Shown in pieces: positions 48,201 through 61,098 of a stretch of 64,000 nucleotides of DNA (the first letter of the stretch is position 1; each line of letters opens with the position of its first letter). The notes under the pieces were generated by a model. The model did no database searches. It worked only from the letters and a program-made list of their open reading frames with translations, and was not told the origin of the DNA. The position numbers and the translations under genes were made by a program. Origin of the DNA: Zygnema cylindricum (lineage: Eukaryota; Streptophyta; Zygnematophyceae; Zygnematales; Zygnemataceae); assembly GCA_037447655.1 (NCBI GenBank), contig JBBHKE010000190.1, forward strand, positions 1 through 64,000, given 5' to 3'.

Positions 48201-51200
48201 TATAGCTGTTGAGGTGATTCTGTAGAGGTCCCACTAAGAAATGTTAATGGATGGGTGTCTCTTACAGCATCTACCAAAAGGGTCGTTTTTCAAAGTCAGA
48301 AATCCCTAGTAGAAAATAGCTCCTTGAATGCAGCTGGTTCAGCAGCTTCGTATAGCTCTATGTTGTTCTATTATTTTTGCTTTTGTGATTGTTTTACTTA
48401 TGCTTTTTCATCTGCCCTTGCCAGGTGGAGTTTCTTGATATGGTGGTAGAACAGGCAGAAGCATATTCTGAGGCAGTAGAAGATTACAGGCAGAAAGTGG
48501 CTGCTAAGGCAATGGCAGGAGATGGGTCCAATTGTACGAATCTGGAAGTGATTCTTCCCAAACGTCAAATTGGCAATATGTTTGTTCATTTACGAAAGGT
48601 AAAGGCATTTCACATTCTGTACCATCTAAGCTGCTGACTACTCTATGACCCTTACGCTCGTCAGCGAATTTACTCCATTCCTTCCGCAGCAGCCTCTGCT
48701 GGCCGGCCGTATTCTCTATTTTCGTGTGTTATGTTTCTTTTGGGCTGTTCAAAGCCTTTTCGCTGTTCGTGCTATTTGTCAGCTTTTCTCATGACTGTTC
48801 TTCTCTCAGCTTTTGGCGAACCAAGTTGTCACATGGCTTATGTTATGGCCATGGGATTCTCAGTGTCTGTTCCCATTTCCATGTTTTATGCCTTTGTGTG
48901 GACTGTTCATCTGTTCAGTTCTAGTTCGCACTGCAGTAGAAGCATTTTCTTTGGTTGATTGTTCTTTGTTGTTCAGACACCAGCCAATAACATGGTGGTA
49001 AGTTCTGCTTTTGATGGGCAGGTTGCGAATCATCCTCTGCTGGTGCGAAGGCTGTACAAGAAAGAAGCCTTGATCAGCATGGCAAGAACTTTGCATTCTC
49101 TCCAATATTTTGGTAATGAGTGCACAGAACAACGGGTGTTGGAAGAGATTCAGGAGTATAGCGATTTTAAGCTTCACCAGGTAAACACAAAATGAGTTTT
49201 TTTTATGAACGAGCTTGGCGCAACTTGTCCCGTTATTGCTGTGCTGTTCAGTGAAGTCATTTTGTGGTGGTTAGGATTGAATTATGTACGTGGTTCAGAC
49301 AGTAAGGTAGGTCATTGTTGTCATTGGAGAGATACGCTGGTGAAAGCCAGGTAGGTTCATCAAGTAGGTATGCTGCTAAGGGAATACTGAGAAAATCTTA
49401 TCTTGGAGGAAGGAGGAAGCAATGCATGCTGGTTCCGTGACATTGTAATGGACAGTACACTTTTCCTGGAGTCACTCTTACTCTGGAAGGGGCAGGGCTA
49501 AAACCAGAAAATGATTGGTTATCAACCAGTTTCTGCAAATGATCATGGAGGATATTGCTGTATTTGTTGCAAAGTTTTGATATTTGACATATTATTCAGT
49601 TACGGGCAGGAGTAAGCTGTTTATTTGCACTGAAAAAAAGGCTGTTATTCAGCAACATTTCAGTCGTCCTGACACAACCAAAGTGACTTGTTACCTGCAG
49701 CTGTGCATATCTTGTGGTGGTCCACTTGCAAGCAAACAATTGCCAGGAAAGTTTTTTCTCGCTTCTGGAAAATGTCAGGTGAGAGTCAATTGTCTGTTTG
49801 CCTCACTCAATTCATTACGTAGTCCGGTCATTTTTTTTTTTGTGGTGTAAAATTACTGGTTTTTTTCAAAGATGTTGTTTTCTATTTTGCAGGCTCTTGC
49901 TCAGTTACTTCCAAAGCTCCGGGAGGAGGGCCACCGGGTGCTGATCTTTAGTCAATGGACACAAATGCTGGATATATTGGAGGCCGCTCTGGATTTTTTG
50001 GATTTTCAGTGTACCCGCCTCGATGGCAAGTGAGTTTCATGGCTATCTTTTCTTCTACCGTAAATTACATCTGCTTCATCATCTTCTTTTATTAGTCTAC
50101 TTCAGCAAAAGGGCACTAGAAGTATGCATGGCAGTTTTTCTTAGACTTGTGTGGCGTTGGCGAAGGATAACAGAGCCGTACAGGAACAATTTTATATTGC
50201 CCACAATTTTGTTGTTCCATGCTTTTCTTCCATTTTTGTCTTTTTTGCACATGATTTTGCTGCTGGGTGAAGTCCAATTCCAAGTACCTGAATTTCGTTT
50301 ATCTGCTCATTGTCTGGTAAGCTTTTTTCTTGTATCGGCCCGATGATGACCATCACACTGAAACAAAAGATATTGTTGGAATGGAGGCAAGCATATGAGT
50401 TCATTTCTCGATATAACATATGTTGATTCTCCATCATATGTGAATCCTCGTTTGTACGGATTATCCCCTGATAAGGTGGGGCCGGATAAAGATGAGATCC
50501 TAGACTGTTATCTAGCAGCAGAGCAAGCGTGCAGCCAATTGAAAAAGCACCTTGGGCTTACATTAATCGTTGCAAGCGAGAGCTTGGCTGAAGTAGTACT
50601 TCGGGTGTTTATGCAAGTACAAAGAAGATTTGGAGCAATGTCTTCTAAAAGCGACAGTCCTGCAACTGATGGGAACTGGCATGGCTACAGGACAGAGATT
50701 CGCGAACGGCAAACTTTGGTGGACGAGTTCAACTCAGATAAAAACATTTTTGCCTTCCTGCTCTCCACTAGGGCAGGAGGGGCAGGTCTCAATCTTACAG
50801 GAGCAGATACTGTGGTACTGCATGATGTGGATTTCAACCCACAAGTGGACAGACAGGCAGAGGACAGGTGTCACCGCATTGGCCAGACCCGTCCTGTCAC
50901 TGTTTACAGGTGGGAAAAACTCTACCAAATTTTTTCTCCTCTACCTTTGAATTCAAGACAATAATTTGCATTCCTAAAAAAAATTGTCTGCATAAGTTAT
51001 TGTTTGTTGGAGTTTAAGGACAAATATGAAGCACATCATGGTCACCATTCTACTCGACCAATGGGGCATGATATGTTAGAAACTTGGCCCTAATGACACT
51101 TATCCCAGTCATTTGCTTTAGAAGTAATTGATTTCGCTTGAATCGACTTTCTTGGTTGGCTTTTCTTAATCTTTACTCAGCAGCTTAACATGGCATTTGT

Positions 51201-52444
51201 AAGATTTCCTTATCATCCACCAATTCACTCTATTTGGTAAACTTAACTTTTACTGTATATTTCTGGAATTGAAACTCTCGTCATGGGTTTTTATGTTCTA
51301 ATTGGTTAAATGGATATAAAAAGGGCTATTTAGATTCTACACAAATGAAATGTTAATATTGACAGCTTTTGACGCAAGGATGTATTCATTTTAATCTTAT
51401 GACCATTTGTGATTTTATTAAGTTGTGGCTCATTGCTCTTTTATGTGCTTTTTACTTACTGCTGTGTTTCTTACATGATCGTTTGTTATTTGCCTCATAT
51501 AATTGAAGTTAACATTATTGCAAAATTGAAAGATGTTTCCTATTTGAAGTGGTTCACATGTTTACACAAGAGAAAAGTGCCTTTCTATTGAATTGTTTCC
51601 TGTATTCCTCAAATTTGTATAACACATATATCTCACTTTTCATAAAATGTTATAATCAGTAAATAGTTTGTCTGTTTTGTAGCTTGTGGGTCACGATGTA
51701 TATTTGAACAAATGCGTGGTTTTGGTGTGTGTCTTTAAACACCAGGTTAAAACGTTTGCAAATCATAATATGCTTATGGAAAATTATTTATTGAAAATAA
51801 ATGGTTATTGAAAACTGCCCTGGCTATTTAAAGTTAACCCCTATATTAGCGCAAATGTGAGTAAAATGCTTGTAGTTTATACTACTCTTGGGACTGAGTT
51901 TTTGTAAAATTGAGAAGCAAACTAAGTAAAGCTAAAATAAACTCAAACCGGATAAGTAAAAACGCCTCATCCATATTCTTCAAAATGGAAGTCATTTGTA
52001 AAGACGCATACTGTAAAGAGGGGAATTTTAGACATTTTTACTCAAGCTCGTTGCACTAATTGATCTATGATATTTTTTTCGGTTCGTACAGGTGAATGCT
52101 AAAATATAAACCAAGTGTTGAGGGATTGCTGTTGTAAGCTGAATGCTGGTCCTCCAAAGGGAGCATTTTAAGCATAGCTTTGGTGAAGGTGTTTGGAAGT
52201 TTTCATTTCCTTCTTTGACTACTTTACTCTTTTTTTTTTTTTTTTGTTTGGCAGGCTAGTGTCACGAGACAGTGTGGATGAAAGCATCTTAAAAATTGCA
52301 AAACGCAAACTAACACTTGACGCGGCTGTTTTGGAGCCCACCGCTAAAGACGGAGATAATCACTCAATGGGAGAGATTTTGGCGGCTCTCCTGAAGGACC
52401 CGGCATCGCAAAAGGTTTTGAATCAGAAGAGAACGGAGCATTAG
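39218..52444 (+). CDS. SNF2-family chromatin remodeler, ETL1/SMARCAD1 (plant CHR19) type, with a 1-nt frameshift
   Basis: ATP-dependent nuclear chromatin remodeler. Exons: 39218-40309, 40794-40899, 41207-41248, 41701-41951, 42956-43136, 45386-45583, 48425-48598, 49022-49180, 49701-49778, 49893-50029, 50691-50909, 52255-52444, all GT-AG. The acidic, lysine-rich N-terminal third (about 364 residues, with DDSDEEE and KKAKVGKRR) is followed by [15 protein letters not shown], Walker A region, [15 protein letters not shown] (about 518-521), [72 protein letters not shown] and [12 protein letters not shown]. Phases join perfectly to 941 residues only if one G is removed from GGGG at 41226-41229. As written, DEMG and LGKT (Walker A) are in different frames. 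This is either an assembly error or an inactivated gene. The start codon is the first in-frame Met and is less certain. Confidence 0.92.
44143..44977. mobile_element. TATCG-rich miniature element in helicase intron 5 (family 1)
   Basis: The ends are GTGTTGTATATCGGTAA and TTACCGATACACAACAC, with TA at 44141-44142 and 44978-44979 inside a wider ACTAGT palindrome at each end. Dense CGATA/TATCG repeats lie at both ends (44165-44230, 44840-44965). It accounts for a large part of the 2.25-kb intron. The middle (44230-44800) has no recognisable coding sequence. Confidence 0.8.
46991..47058. repeat. 34-bp tandem duplication in helicase intron 6
   Basis: TTTGTCTTGCATAAAATAGT and the following bases to GACAGTAT occur twice in exact succession (starts 46991 and 47025). 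About 30 bp downstream, CACGCTAATAGCGAT at about 47099-47113 resembles a family-2 terminus, so a decayed element may occupy 46490-47115. Confidence 0.7.
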
Positions 52445-54281
52445 CTTTTGAGAATGTGTATGATTTCTGGGTTCCTTAGTCTTTTCTGTTCCAATTTTGA
52501 AAGACAGTGGGGTATTGAGACTACTAATATATACTATTTTATCATTGAAGGCGAGGCACGCGGGCATGTGCTGGCACTGGACCATTAGTCTCTTCAATCA
52601 CAAGAAATGTTTGTTGTCTGTAAAATCTAGAGGAAACAGTTGAACTGATTACCAAAATATTGCATTCTTTTTTTCTCCGACCATTTTTTTCAAGTTGATC
52701 AGCTATGTTCCAACTTCCGCTATTGTAACTCAAGCAAACAAATAAGAATGGGTTACTCTGTAGTTGTTGGTTACTAGTAAAGCCAATACCATGATGGTGT
52801 GAATACTCTGTATTGGTTGCTTGTCATTTATATTCCATTTACAAGGAAAGCGACTATCTTTTGAAATTGGAATTATGAGACATTTGTCTCTCGGCAAGAT
52901 CCAATTTTTGTTATGACTCGAACAAATTGTTGATGGTTATCCTATTCATTGTCATTGTTTCGTTCCAATTCTTTGAGTTAGTTGCTTGTTATTAGCAATT
53001 TACTTGCAAGGAAAGCGTCATCCTTATGAAATATGGAAATGTCTGAATGGGACATTGATATTTTTCTGGCAATCCATATAAGTTCTGAATTGTTGATTGT
53101 TGGGAATGCCGATAGCTATACTATCAATTGTCGGAAGAAAAAAAAAATGGAATTATGTCGAAACGGTGGCAACATATAATTCATGTAAGTTTTGAGCTGT
53201 TAATGGTTGAGACTGCTGATAGGGTAATTGCATTGAAGAAGTGTAACCTGATGTTGAGGGTAAATTGTACAAATTTGGTACAAATCGTACGTAAATTTAT
53301 TCAAAATGCTCTATGAATTGGACGATTTACCCTTAACAAGGATAAAACTTCAATGGTGTAATTGGCCTGCAACTTACATTGTAGTCATTCACATCAGAAT
53401 CGGTCCTATGCTACCGCAGTCTCTCTATATAACCAGCATACATCATATTCAATAATAATGTACTTGCTGAAAACTTTCTAGCATTCACAATTCCACAGTA
53501 CTGTAAAGGTGTAATTTCTTTCCATCAAATCCAACTTTTTTGATGTGTTTTTGCAGTTGCATTAACACTTGAATCTCCATAGCCACATAATTATGGTGCA
53601 TAGGCGGACATGGGAAGTCAAACATGTCATTCGTTATTTGTAGGACTTGACCATGGTATCTAAGCAGACATGGGAAATTCCAGTAAACCACGGGTTGTGT
53701 GGCTGATGGTTGTCATGTAGAGTTGGGAACTGTCCTAAGTTGTAAAGCAAAGAGAAGTGAAATCGTGTGCAAACACTATATCTGGTAGCCCAGTATTATA
53801 AGTAATGCAATAAACAAAAAAACATGCATAATGCACACATACCATGGGTTACTAGATATAGCGCTTGCACACGTTTTTGCACATGATTTTTGTTTGGATG
53901 GCTGATCAATGGCAATAGGTCACTCTTTAAGCTTTCTAGAAGCGGGCGAAGTCTTGTGTCATTGTCGCAGAAAGAGTGTTGTGCATGGACACATTTAGAT
54001 CGCACTATTGTGATGAAAACATTTCACGTAAAATGGGTCTTATGCATTTGCAAGATGTTTGACCTTAAACGAATGCCATAATTACTCGAAACAGCGAGGA
54101 TTAGGAAAACAGCTCGAATAAATAAACTTTTGCAAAATGATTTTGATAATTATAATTGGCTTTACAGCGAGCGAAAGCTTCTATCCTCCTTCGATCGGCT
54201 ATTGCTTTATGGATTGTCGGGGGGTTTTGAAACTTTTTCAGTGTGTTTCCCTGGCCAAGGGGATTTAAGTACAACGCAGGA
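52445..54281. other. 3' flank of the helicase gene and intergenic stretch
   Basis: Presumed 3' UTR then AT-rich spacer. No gene recognised. Loosely repeated GTTGGTTACT/GTTGATTGTTGG-type stretches occur at 52750-53110. Confidence 0.45.
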
Positions 54282-57200
54282 TAAATTAAAAAGCACGATG
54301 GTAAACCACCTAAGTCGGTGGGTACAAAAGGGGTGGCATGGCCGAAACTGAAAAACTATCGGCAGGGGAATAAAATAACAGCACAACAAAACAAAAACAA
54401 AAACAAAAAGAAAACAACAACATGGAAAATAAAAGCACCCAAACTCAAAATGAAAAGCACGGCAATTGAAAAAACCAAAACTACAACCCCAAACCCAACC
54501 CAATTAAATAACTACGAAAAGCAACCCCGTAAGTCCCCCCATCCCGGGGGAGCACGTTGAGGGAGTTCCGGAACCCGGTGACGATCCATAGCCGCAACAG
54601 CCCATCGGAGGAGAATAGAAACTTGGACTCGTTGTAAAGCCACAGATAAGCGTTGACGATAAAAAGAAGTAAGTACCGGCTCCCAGGTCCTCGGCGCTCG
54701 AAAGCACGTCGAGCGCAAGTACTGAGAAACTCGTCCATTGCAACACCCAGACAACCAAACATCTCGACCGCCATCAGAATAAAGTCATCCATAGGGTCCT
54801 GGTGGGCATAATCACGCTCCTTCGCCTTAGCAGCATCACGAGCCGCCACCCCAACATGTCGAGCCGCCTGACCAACAAGTAGCTGAAGTAGGGTTCGCCA
54901 AAGCAATATCACCGAAGATGCAACGGGCACCATCAATCAAAACAACATCGATCCGACGCTTGGGAATAATATGAGAAACCTCCCGACGCATAGAAAAGCC
55001 CCCATCTGAAGCGATAGTCGCAACGGCATCGCGAATAGTGTCGTGCACTTGGATCAAATCTCCCCCATGGGAGCAATGAAGCAAATGGACACCATCTGGC
55101 CCCAAGACGCGACCACATGCACAAATAAGAGAGCCAAGTAATGGAGGATGGGGGAGGCCAAGGTGAAACCGGAGGGCGATGGTAAACTAAGCCGGTGAGA
55201 ATCGGAGAGTGGACAAAATCGGTGTAGCGAAAAGTCAAGACCCAAAACCAGGTCCACCACAAGAGAGAAGACGGGCACGCAAAGAATCAGAGGGAAGCGC
55301 CTTGAGAAGGTCGGATTTAATGGCGGCGACAACCCGATCAGAAATCCATTCCTGAATACGCTCAACAGATTTTGGAGCAAGGGTGGAGAAAATTGGCACA
55401 TCCACTAGGGCATGGGGAGGAAGAGAATTTGACGCGTCCAATAGAGATCGCTGGAAGGCGAACAAACCGTCTGAAACCCGGGGGATAACAGTAGCTAGAA
55501 CGGGGGTGTCCCCAGCCAAGAAACGAGAAACATGAGTGGAGGCAATAAGACACGAACTTCCCAAATAGGCAGCGGGAGCAACACGAGCAGTGGATAATAG
55601 ACCCAACCCCCCAGTAGAGATAGGGAAGGATGCCTGAATGGGGGCCGATGGCCCAGACTCGCGATCAAATGCCCCATGACCGATCAAATGCCCCATGACC
55701 TAACAGAGTGTGGAGGACGTCCATGAGGCGATCGTCAAAAGACAAGAGAGAGGAGATAAATGTTGGGGTGGGAGGGGAAGAATGAGTAAGGTAAGAAGGG
55801 CGGTGGGAAAAACACCTAGTTAACATAGCAAAAACAACTTGGGGATCGGGAAGGTGAGGAAGATCGTCCACTCGGGCCAGATATGTCTGTAAAGCATTAT
55901 GAAGGAATTGGGTGACGAAAGTATCTGAACCAAGGGGGCAACCAATCACCCGAATGCCATCGGAGGGCGAAGGGGTTTGAAAACCAGGAGGGGGAGTAAA
56001 CGAAAGTGGAATATCCTGAGGAGACCAAATAACACAGTTCAACGGCTGGACTGAAAGGCTGAGTTCGACTAAACGTTCCTTGAAAAAATCATATGCCAAC
56101 ACGACTTGTTCTCTGGGCCCAATAATGTGCGTATCATCTACAACCAAAGGGAAAAGGCTAGAAGGGAAGGCGGTTGCGGAGACACGAAGGGCCCGGTAAT
56201 GGGCGAGGGCGAACAAAGGTCCGCCGAGAGGGTCGCCTTGGCGAGTGCTAGCAGAGGTGAGAGGAATGAGATCAGCATCGGCCGAGATGTAAAGGCTGCT
56301 TGTCAAAAAATAGAGAGCCCTCACAAAATGGAATAATTAGACAATTGGAGATGGAGCCGCCATAAGCTCTGAAAAATTCACGTTTCGATCCACCGTATTA
56401 AAGGCATTGGAAACGTCGACCTGATGGACCAACCAATCCGGATGTACATCCAACAAAGCCCGAATTGCGTGGACCACGGCCTCACAACCCCTTCTCGTGG
56501 CCACTCCAAACTGATGAGGAGAAAAGTAATCATGGAAAGCTGGTTAGAGCTGGAGACATATTGCACGAGCCACCAATCTATATAAAACCTCTCCCACAGC
56601 GATAGGGCGGATCCCACCATTAGGTTTGGCGACTGCCACAAAGCGGGACGCCGTGAGAAGATCACAAATCAGAGGGGGAACATCCCCACTTGCAATAAGG
56701 GAACATACTCGAAAAAACACATCGAACCCCCGGGCACCCGATTCAGGGGGCAAATCATCGCAAAACAACTCATACACTGTGCCCGAGGGCCCCCCCGCTG
56801 AAAGGTGAGGAGAAGAGCTAAGAGCCTTAATGAAAACCTCCCGATCCAAAGTAAAACTCTCAGAAGGCTCAAAGGCGTGGGTGGAAAGGGGTAAAGGGGA
56901 AGGTGCAGGGGGGTGGAGAGCTCGAAGGACCTCAATAGTGGAAGAAGATCCAGGGGCAAGGGTGAATGGTTGTAGGGCCCGAACTGCTCAAGAAAACTCA
57001 CCAACACGGCCTAAGTGAATAGCTCGACGATAAGAGGCCAGGACATTCGATGGCCTAGGTGGCTAACATGGTATAAAAGAGGTGCTCGATACCCGATCGG
57101 CGTGGAGGACTTTCTAGTCACCACGAAGGAATCGGCGACAACGGGCCATAGTTTCTCTAGCCCCACTGCCCCCTCCACGACCTGGAAGGACTAGCACCTA

Positions 57201-57870
57201 GAGAGCGAACATAAGAAGAAGGTGCCAAGGAGCAATGTCTGCCGAGTTTCAAGAAATGTGGGACAAAGGTTGGTGGAGGGCATCTTGTACTATTTTCCTG
57301 ACGACCATAGGTATACGCGTGTACAATCGCGGGCGAGGAGCTCCCAAATCGTAAGCCCCCAAAACATCTAACTCAAGAATGAAACTCCAATCCTCGTCTG
57401 TGGGGCCGGAGGGGGGTGTGATCGACAACGATTGAGGAAAGGTGATAGACAAAGGACCACCCAGGGTTATACAATGTCGACAACTCCGTGTGTGAAGGGA
57501 AATATCGGCCCCAGCGGCAAAAAGATTCCGACACCCAGGACATTCCAAACGCATAGAAGATTTACAAGGTTACTGGAGGTGGGGAAGGGAGAAAGGAATA
57601 AGAAGGGCTTCCGGACATGGTTAATAAGTCAAAGAAGCCATGGGAATTGGGAGGGTCAACAGAAGTGAAAGTGTGGGAGAGGAAAAGGAACCATGTGGGT
57701 TGGATGGGGAAATTGGTAGTTGGCCAGAATATAACATAAAGTTTGATGCTGTGGTTTTGCCAATGTGCGTGCTGTTGGCAGCGGCCGCGAGCCAGATCCG
57801 GAGGTACATGGCTACGGGAAGTGGGAGCTGTCACGTAGTGCAGGAGGAAAAGACAAAATAGAGGAGATCC
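54282..57870 (-). mobile_element. RLE-type non-LTR retrotransposon, copy C, near full length
   Basis: Minus-strand remnants in order: finger CPGCRNLF...HTRSC and PRPRLYTR (57249-57554); reverse transcriptase start SPHLSAGGPSGTVYELF and GIRPIAVGEVLYRLVARA (56544-56849); motif B TRQGDPLGGPLFALAH and motif C VVDDTHIIGP (55665-56324); thumb region LLSTARVAPAAYLGS (55235-55696); CCHC knuckle and endonuclease region RRIDVVLID...GDIALANPTS (54836-55105); SFYRQRLSVALQRV near 54600-54660. A TAG replaces a Gln codon at about 56545-56547, and frameshifts occur near 54860, 55690 and 56340. The 3' end at about 54282 has the AAATTAAAAAGCACGATGG terminus shared with copy D. The exact 5' end is obscured by tandem repeats and the N gap. 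Confidence 0.85.
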
Positions 57871-57911
57871 AGAGGTAAATGGCTACGGGAAGTAGGAGAT
57901 GTCGCGTAGTG
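57795..57911. repeat. 46-bp direct repeat at the 5' end of copy C
   Basis: GATCCGGAGGTACATGGCTA and its continuation (57795-57840) recur with few changes at 57866-57911, a 71-bp period. This position would be the 5' UTR of the minus-strand element, so these may be promoter monomers (inference). Confidence 0.65.
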
Positions 57912-57950
57912 TGGTTGGGTAGTGGTGGTTCTTGGTACACTATTTGTTGT

Positions 57951-57960
57951 NNNNNNNNNN
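57951..57960. other. Assembly gap (10 N)
   Basis: Ten N characters just beyond the 5' end of copy C. The true length is unknown. Confidence 0.99.
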
Positions 57961-58447
57961 AGCAGTACACTTGCGTAAAACCGCAAAAGGGGAAAAGCTG
58001 GGGGCCCGTTCTCTTAGGTCGGGTTTTTTTTTGAAGTAGGTTTTAGTGGAGCTCCCCCACTAAAATCAAGTTCATGACGGGTTTGTCGCTTATTATTGGC
58101 TGGGTGCGTGCGCGGTGTTCTCACCCTTTTAAAATCCTGCTCCCGCTCAGGATGATTTTGGATGAAGTTTTTTTTTGGGCTGGATTCTCTTGCCCGGGGG
58201 TCGAAAAGGGGAAAACGCCAAAATGCGTTCACATGACGACAAACACGCCGTACATCCAAAGTATGAATTGACGTTCACTCTACTTTGGTAAAAATGATTT
58301 TCTCGTACGGCTAAAGTTTTTGTCAAAGTTCCCTGAATTTTAGGGCAAAAAGACAGAGAAAAGTAGATACTTTAATACATGGGGACGTACCCTAATACTT
58401 TTAATACTTCAATGTGCTCTTCGGTTTTCTACGGTCTAGGGTTTGGT
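57961..58447. other. Intergenic stretch related to the 17.1-17.4 kb repeats
   Basis: GGGTCGAAAAGGGGAAAACGCC and a later ACATGGGGACGTACCCTAA resemble segments at 17153-17180 and 17380-17403. It is therefore a diverged member of that dispersed family. No gene recognised. Confidence 0.45.
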
Positions 58448-58914
58448 CAGAGGTCGCAAACGGTTAATAAGAACCGTAACCGACCGTAAACCGACCGCCC
58501 GCGTCGGATTCGGAACGGATTCGGTTGCCAAATTTGGGGGGTCGGCGGATTCGGGCGGGTGATTCATGAAAAAAAAATAAAAAAATCGGTTACAGTCGGT
58601 TAAGCAAAAAACGACAAAATTTGAAGGTTTTGTACTGTCAATATTATCCAACATTATTGTACTTTGTACTCTTGGTATCGTGGAAGGTATAAGGGAGATG
58701 TACCAGTAATTTTATACTTATTCAAGTACGGGCGGGTACGGGTAGTCGCGAGAAATCGAGTTTCGATTAACTTTTTTTTTGTAAACGCGTTTCGGGTAAC
58801 GGTTAACAATTTTGGAGCGTGACATAACCCGGTTGGGCATCGGTTACTCAGATTAAAAAAAAAAAAAAAACGTTCGGTTTCGGTTATCTAAAATTTTGAC
58901 TTTTGCGACCTCCG
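58448..58914. mobile_element. hAT-like non-autonomous DNA transposon
   Basis: It starts CAGAGGTCGCAAACGG and ends TTTTGCGACCTCCG, so about 11-13 terminal bases are inverted repeats. The flanking 8-mers GGTTTGGT (58440-58447) and AGTTTGGT (58915-58922) match at seven of eight positions, which fits the 8-bp duplication of hAT elements. Subterminal CGGTTA/TAACCG words are frequent. There is no transposase. Confidence 0.65.
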
Positions 58915-59062
58915 AGTTTGGTATGGTTGCGCTGTTTCAGAAACCGTTTGGTTCGGCTCGACCAATTCGATTCCGGTATGAGGCGATGTACGAACGTGCG
59001 GTAATACGGACACGTGTAATACTGTAGAGTATGGGTTTTGAACAAGCCTCCATACTACTGTA

Positions 59063-59833
59063 GTGTTGGGTATCGGGTAAATTTATATCGCGATTAATTT
59101 CGATATTCTATGCATCAAATATCGATCAAACAGACTCCTCGATATATTGTACTGAGACCAACATAATCAACGCGATATAAATCGCGATATATAGTATATT
59201 TTAAATATAATATTTTATTTAATATGCTTTTTTGGCGAAAAAAGACTAATTGTTTCATACGCCATGTTCAACGTGATTTTCGTTCCATGACTTAAACGTA
59301 GACGCAGCAAAATGTAACCGACAAAAAAGTACTAATTATGTAATTCATATAATTAATTATTTAGTACGTAGAGAACTTCACATACGAAAAAGTCACACTA
59401 ATTAAGTCAAAGCGTGATCTGAAAAATAAAAAATTGTAGACTTGTTATTAATATTATAAATTATTTTTTGAAGTGTACAAAATGTGATTTTTTATTATTA
59501 TTTTTAAGGTTTATTTTTTGAAGTGTACAAAATGTTAATTTTTATTATTATTTTTATTAATTATTTTTTGAAGTGTACAAAATGTGAATGTTTATTTTTA
59601 TTTTTATTTTTATTAATTTGGAGTAGTAGTAGCTACGACTACCAGCTGCAGCAGTAGCACTAGTACTGGCAGCAGCAGTAGTACTAACAAAAATAGCAAG
59701 AATAATTATATATATATATATTTTTTAAAAGCCTCGATATATCACAATATTTAGCTTTTCCATATATCGATTATCGGGTAAATGAAATTCGATACATGTC
59801 GAACATTGGCAAATGGTCCTCGATACTCAACAC
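59063..59833. mobile_element. TATCG-rich miniature element, copy 4 (family 1)
   Basis: The ends are GTGTTGGGTATCGGG and CGATACTCAACAC, with TA at 59061-59062 and 59834-59835. ATATCG/CGATAT words cluster near both ends. The centre holds a tandem repeat (59461-59620) and an AGT/AGC trinucleotide patch (59625-59690). Confidence 0.7.
59461..59620. repeat. Three tandem units of about 55 bp inside the TATCG element
   Basis: Units begin TTATTTTTTGAAGTGTACAA and are followed by AATGT and A/T-rich runs. There are three copies with small length differences. Confidence 0.8.
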
Positions 59834-59835
59834 TA

Positions 59836-60540
59836 CTCCATACATTTGTGGCACCTTCAACACCCCTTGACACCTTCGGGACCTTGCGGGGTCGGGTATG
59901 TGAATAGGGCTCAGATGTTTAGGGTCATTTATTATTGGTTTTTTTAATATTAAAAAAAAATAACAAATAAACCTTAAACATACGGCAGCGCGGAGAAAAT
60001 GGGAGGCCGGGGCGACGTGGACGCTTTCGGCACCCCTCCGGAGGCCAAAAAAGTTGCAAGATTTAGTACTGTGGCGCTCGGCCCGGTTTGAGACGAAACC
60101 AAACTGAACAAAACCAAACAGTTTTTTTTGGCGGTTCGGCAGTGAAATTCAAACCAGGTTTGGAACGGTTTGGTTTAGGGTAAAGTTCCATTAGGACATT
60201 CTGTAATTGTACGGCCAACATTATAGAATGCTACAATTTGAACAAAGTTCCATTGCGGAGACATTGTAATCCACGTGTTAGCAAAAAAGTGGTGGCACGT
60301 AGTTATAGATTTGATATTGAAGATCGTCAAGTAAATTTCACACTGACCAACTTTTGTTAAAAAGTGAACTTCGCTTCTCATGTACTTGCGTTCCAGGTGA
60401 TCGTACGACACAATTTTCGTACTTCTTATTTACGCCTTTATCTTCCACACCACCTCATCCTTTAAGGTTTGTGATTTTGAAACGAACATTAGGTTTCCAC
60501 CGACTTTAACTTTCTTAACGGCTATTATAATAAAAAAACC
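59836..60540. other. Intergenic stretch, no gene recognised
   Basis: Contains an ACCAAAC/GTTTGGT-rich patch at 60090-60180. The minus frame 60175-60411 has no recognisable domain. Confidence 0.45.
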
Positions 60541-61098
60541 CAAGATAAATTAAAAAGCACGATGGTAAACCATCTGAGTCCGGGGGTACAAAAGGGGTGG
60601 CATGGCCGAAACTGAAAAACTACCAGCAGGGGAATAAGATAACAGCACAACAAAAACAAAAAGAAAACAACAACAAGGAAAATAAAAGCACCCAAACTCA
60701 AAATGAAGAGCAAGACAATTGACAAAGCCAGAACTACAACCCCAACCCCAACCCAATTAAATAACTACAAAAGCAACCCCGTAAGTCCCCCCATCCCGGG
60801 GGAGCACGTTGAGGGAGTTTCGGAACCCGGCGAGGATCCATAGCCGCAACACTCTATCGGAGGAGAATAGAAGCTTGCACTCGTTGTAAAGCCATAGATA
60901 AGCGTTGACGATAAAAAGAAGTAAGGACCAAAGGAGGAGGGCTCGCTGATCCTCGGCGCTCGAAAGCACGTCGAGCGTAAGTGCGGAGAAACTCGTCCAT
61001 TTCAACACCCCGACAACCAAATATCTCGACCGCCATCAGAATAAAGTCATCCATAGGGACCCGTTGGGCATAATCACCCTCCTTCGCCTTAGCGTCAT

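Noticed and set aside
48724-49001. Overlapping plus-strand frames of 62-75 residues
   Set aside because: They fall in a helicase intron in three different frames and have no domain.
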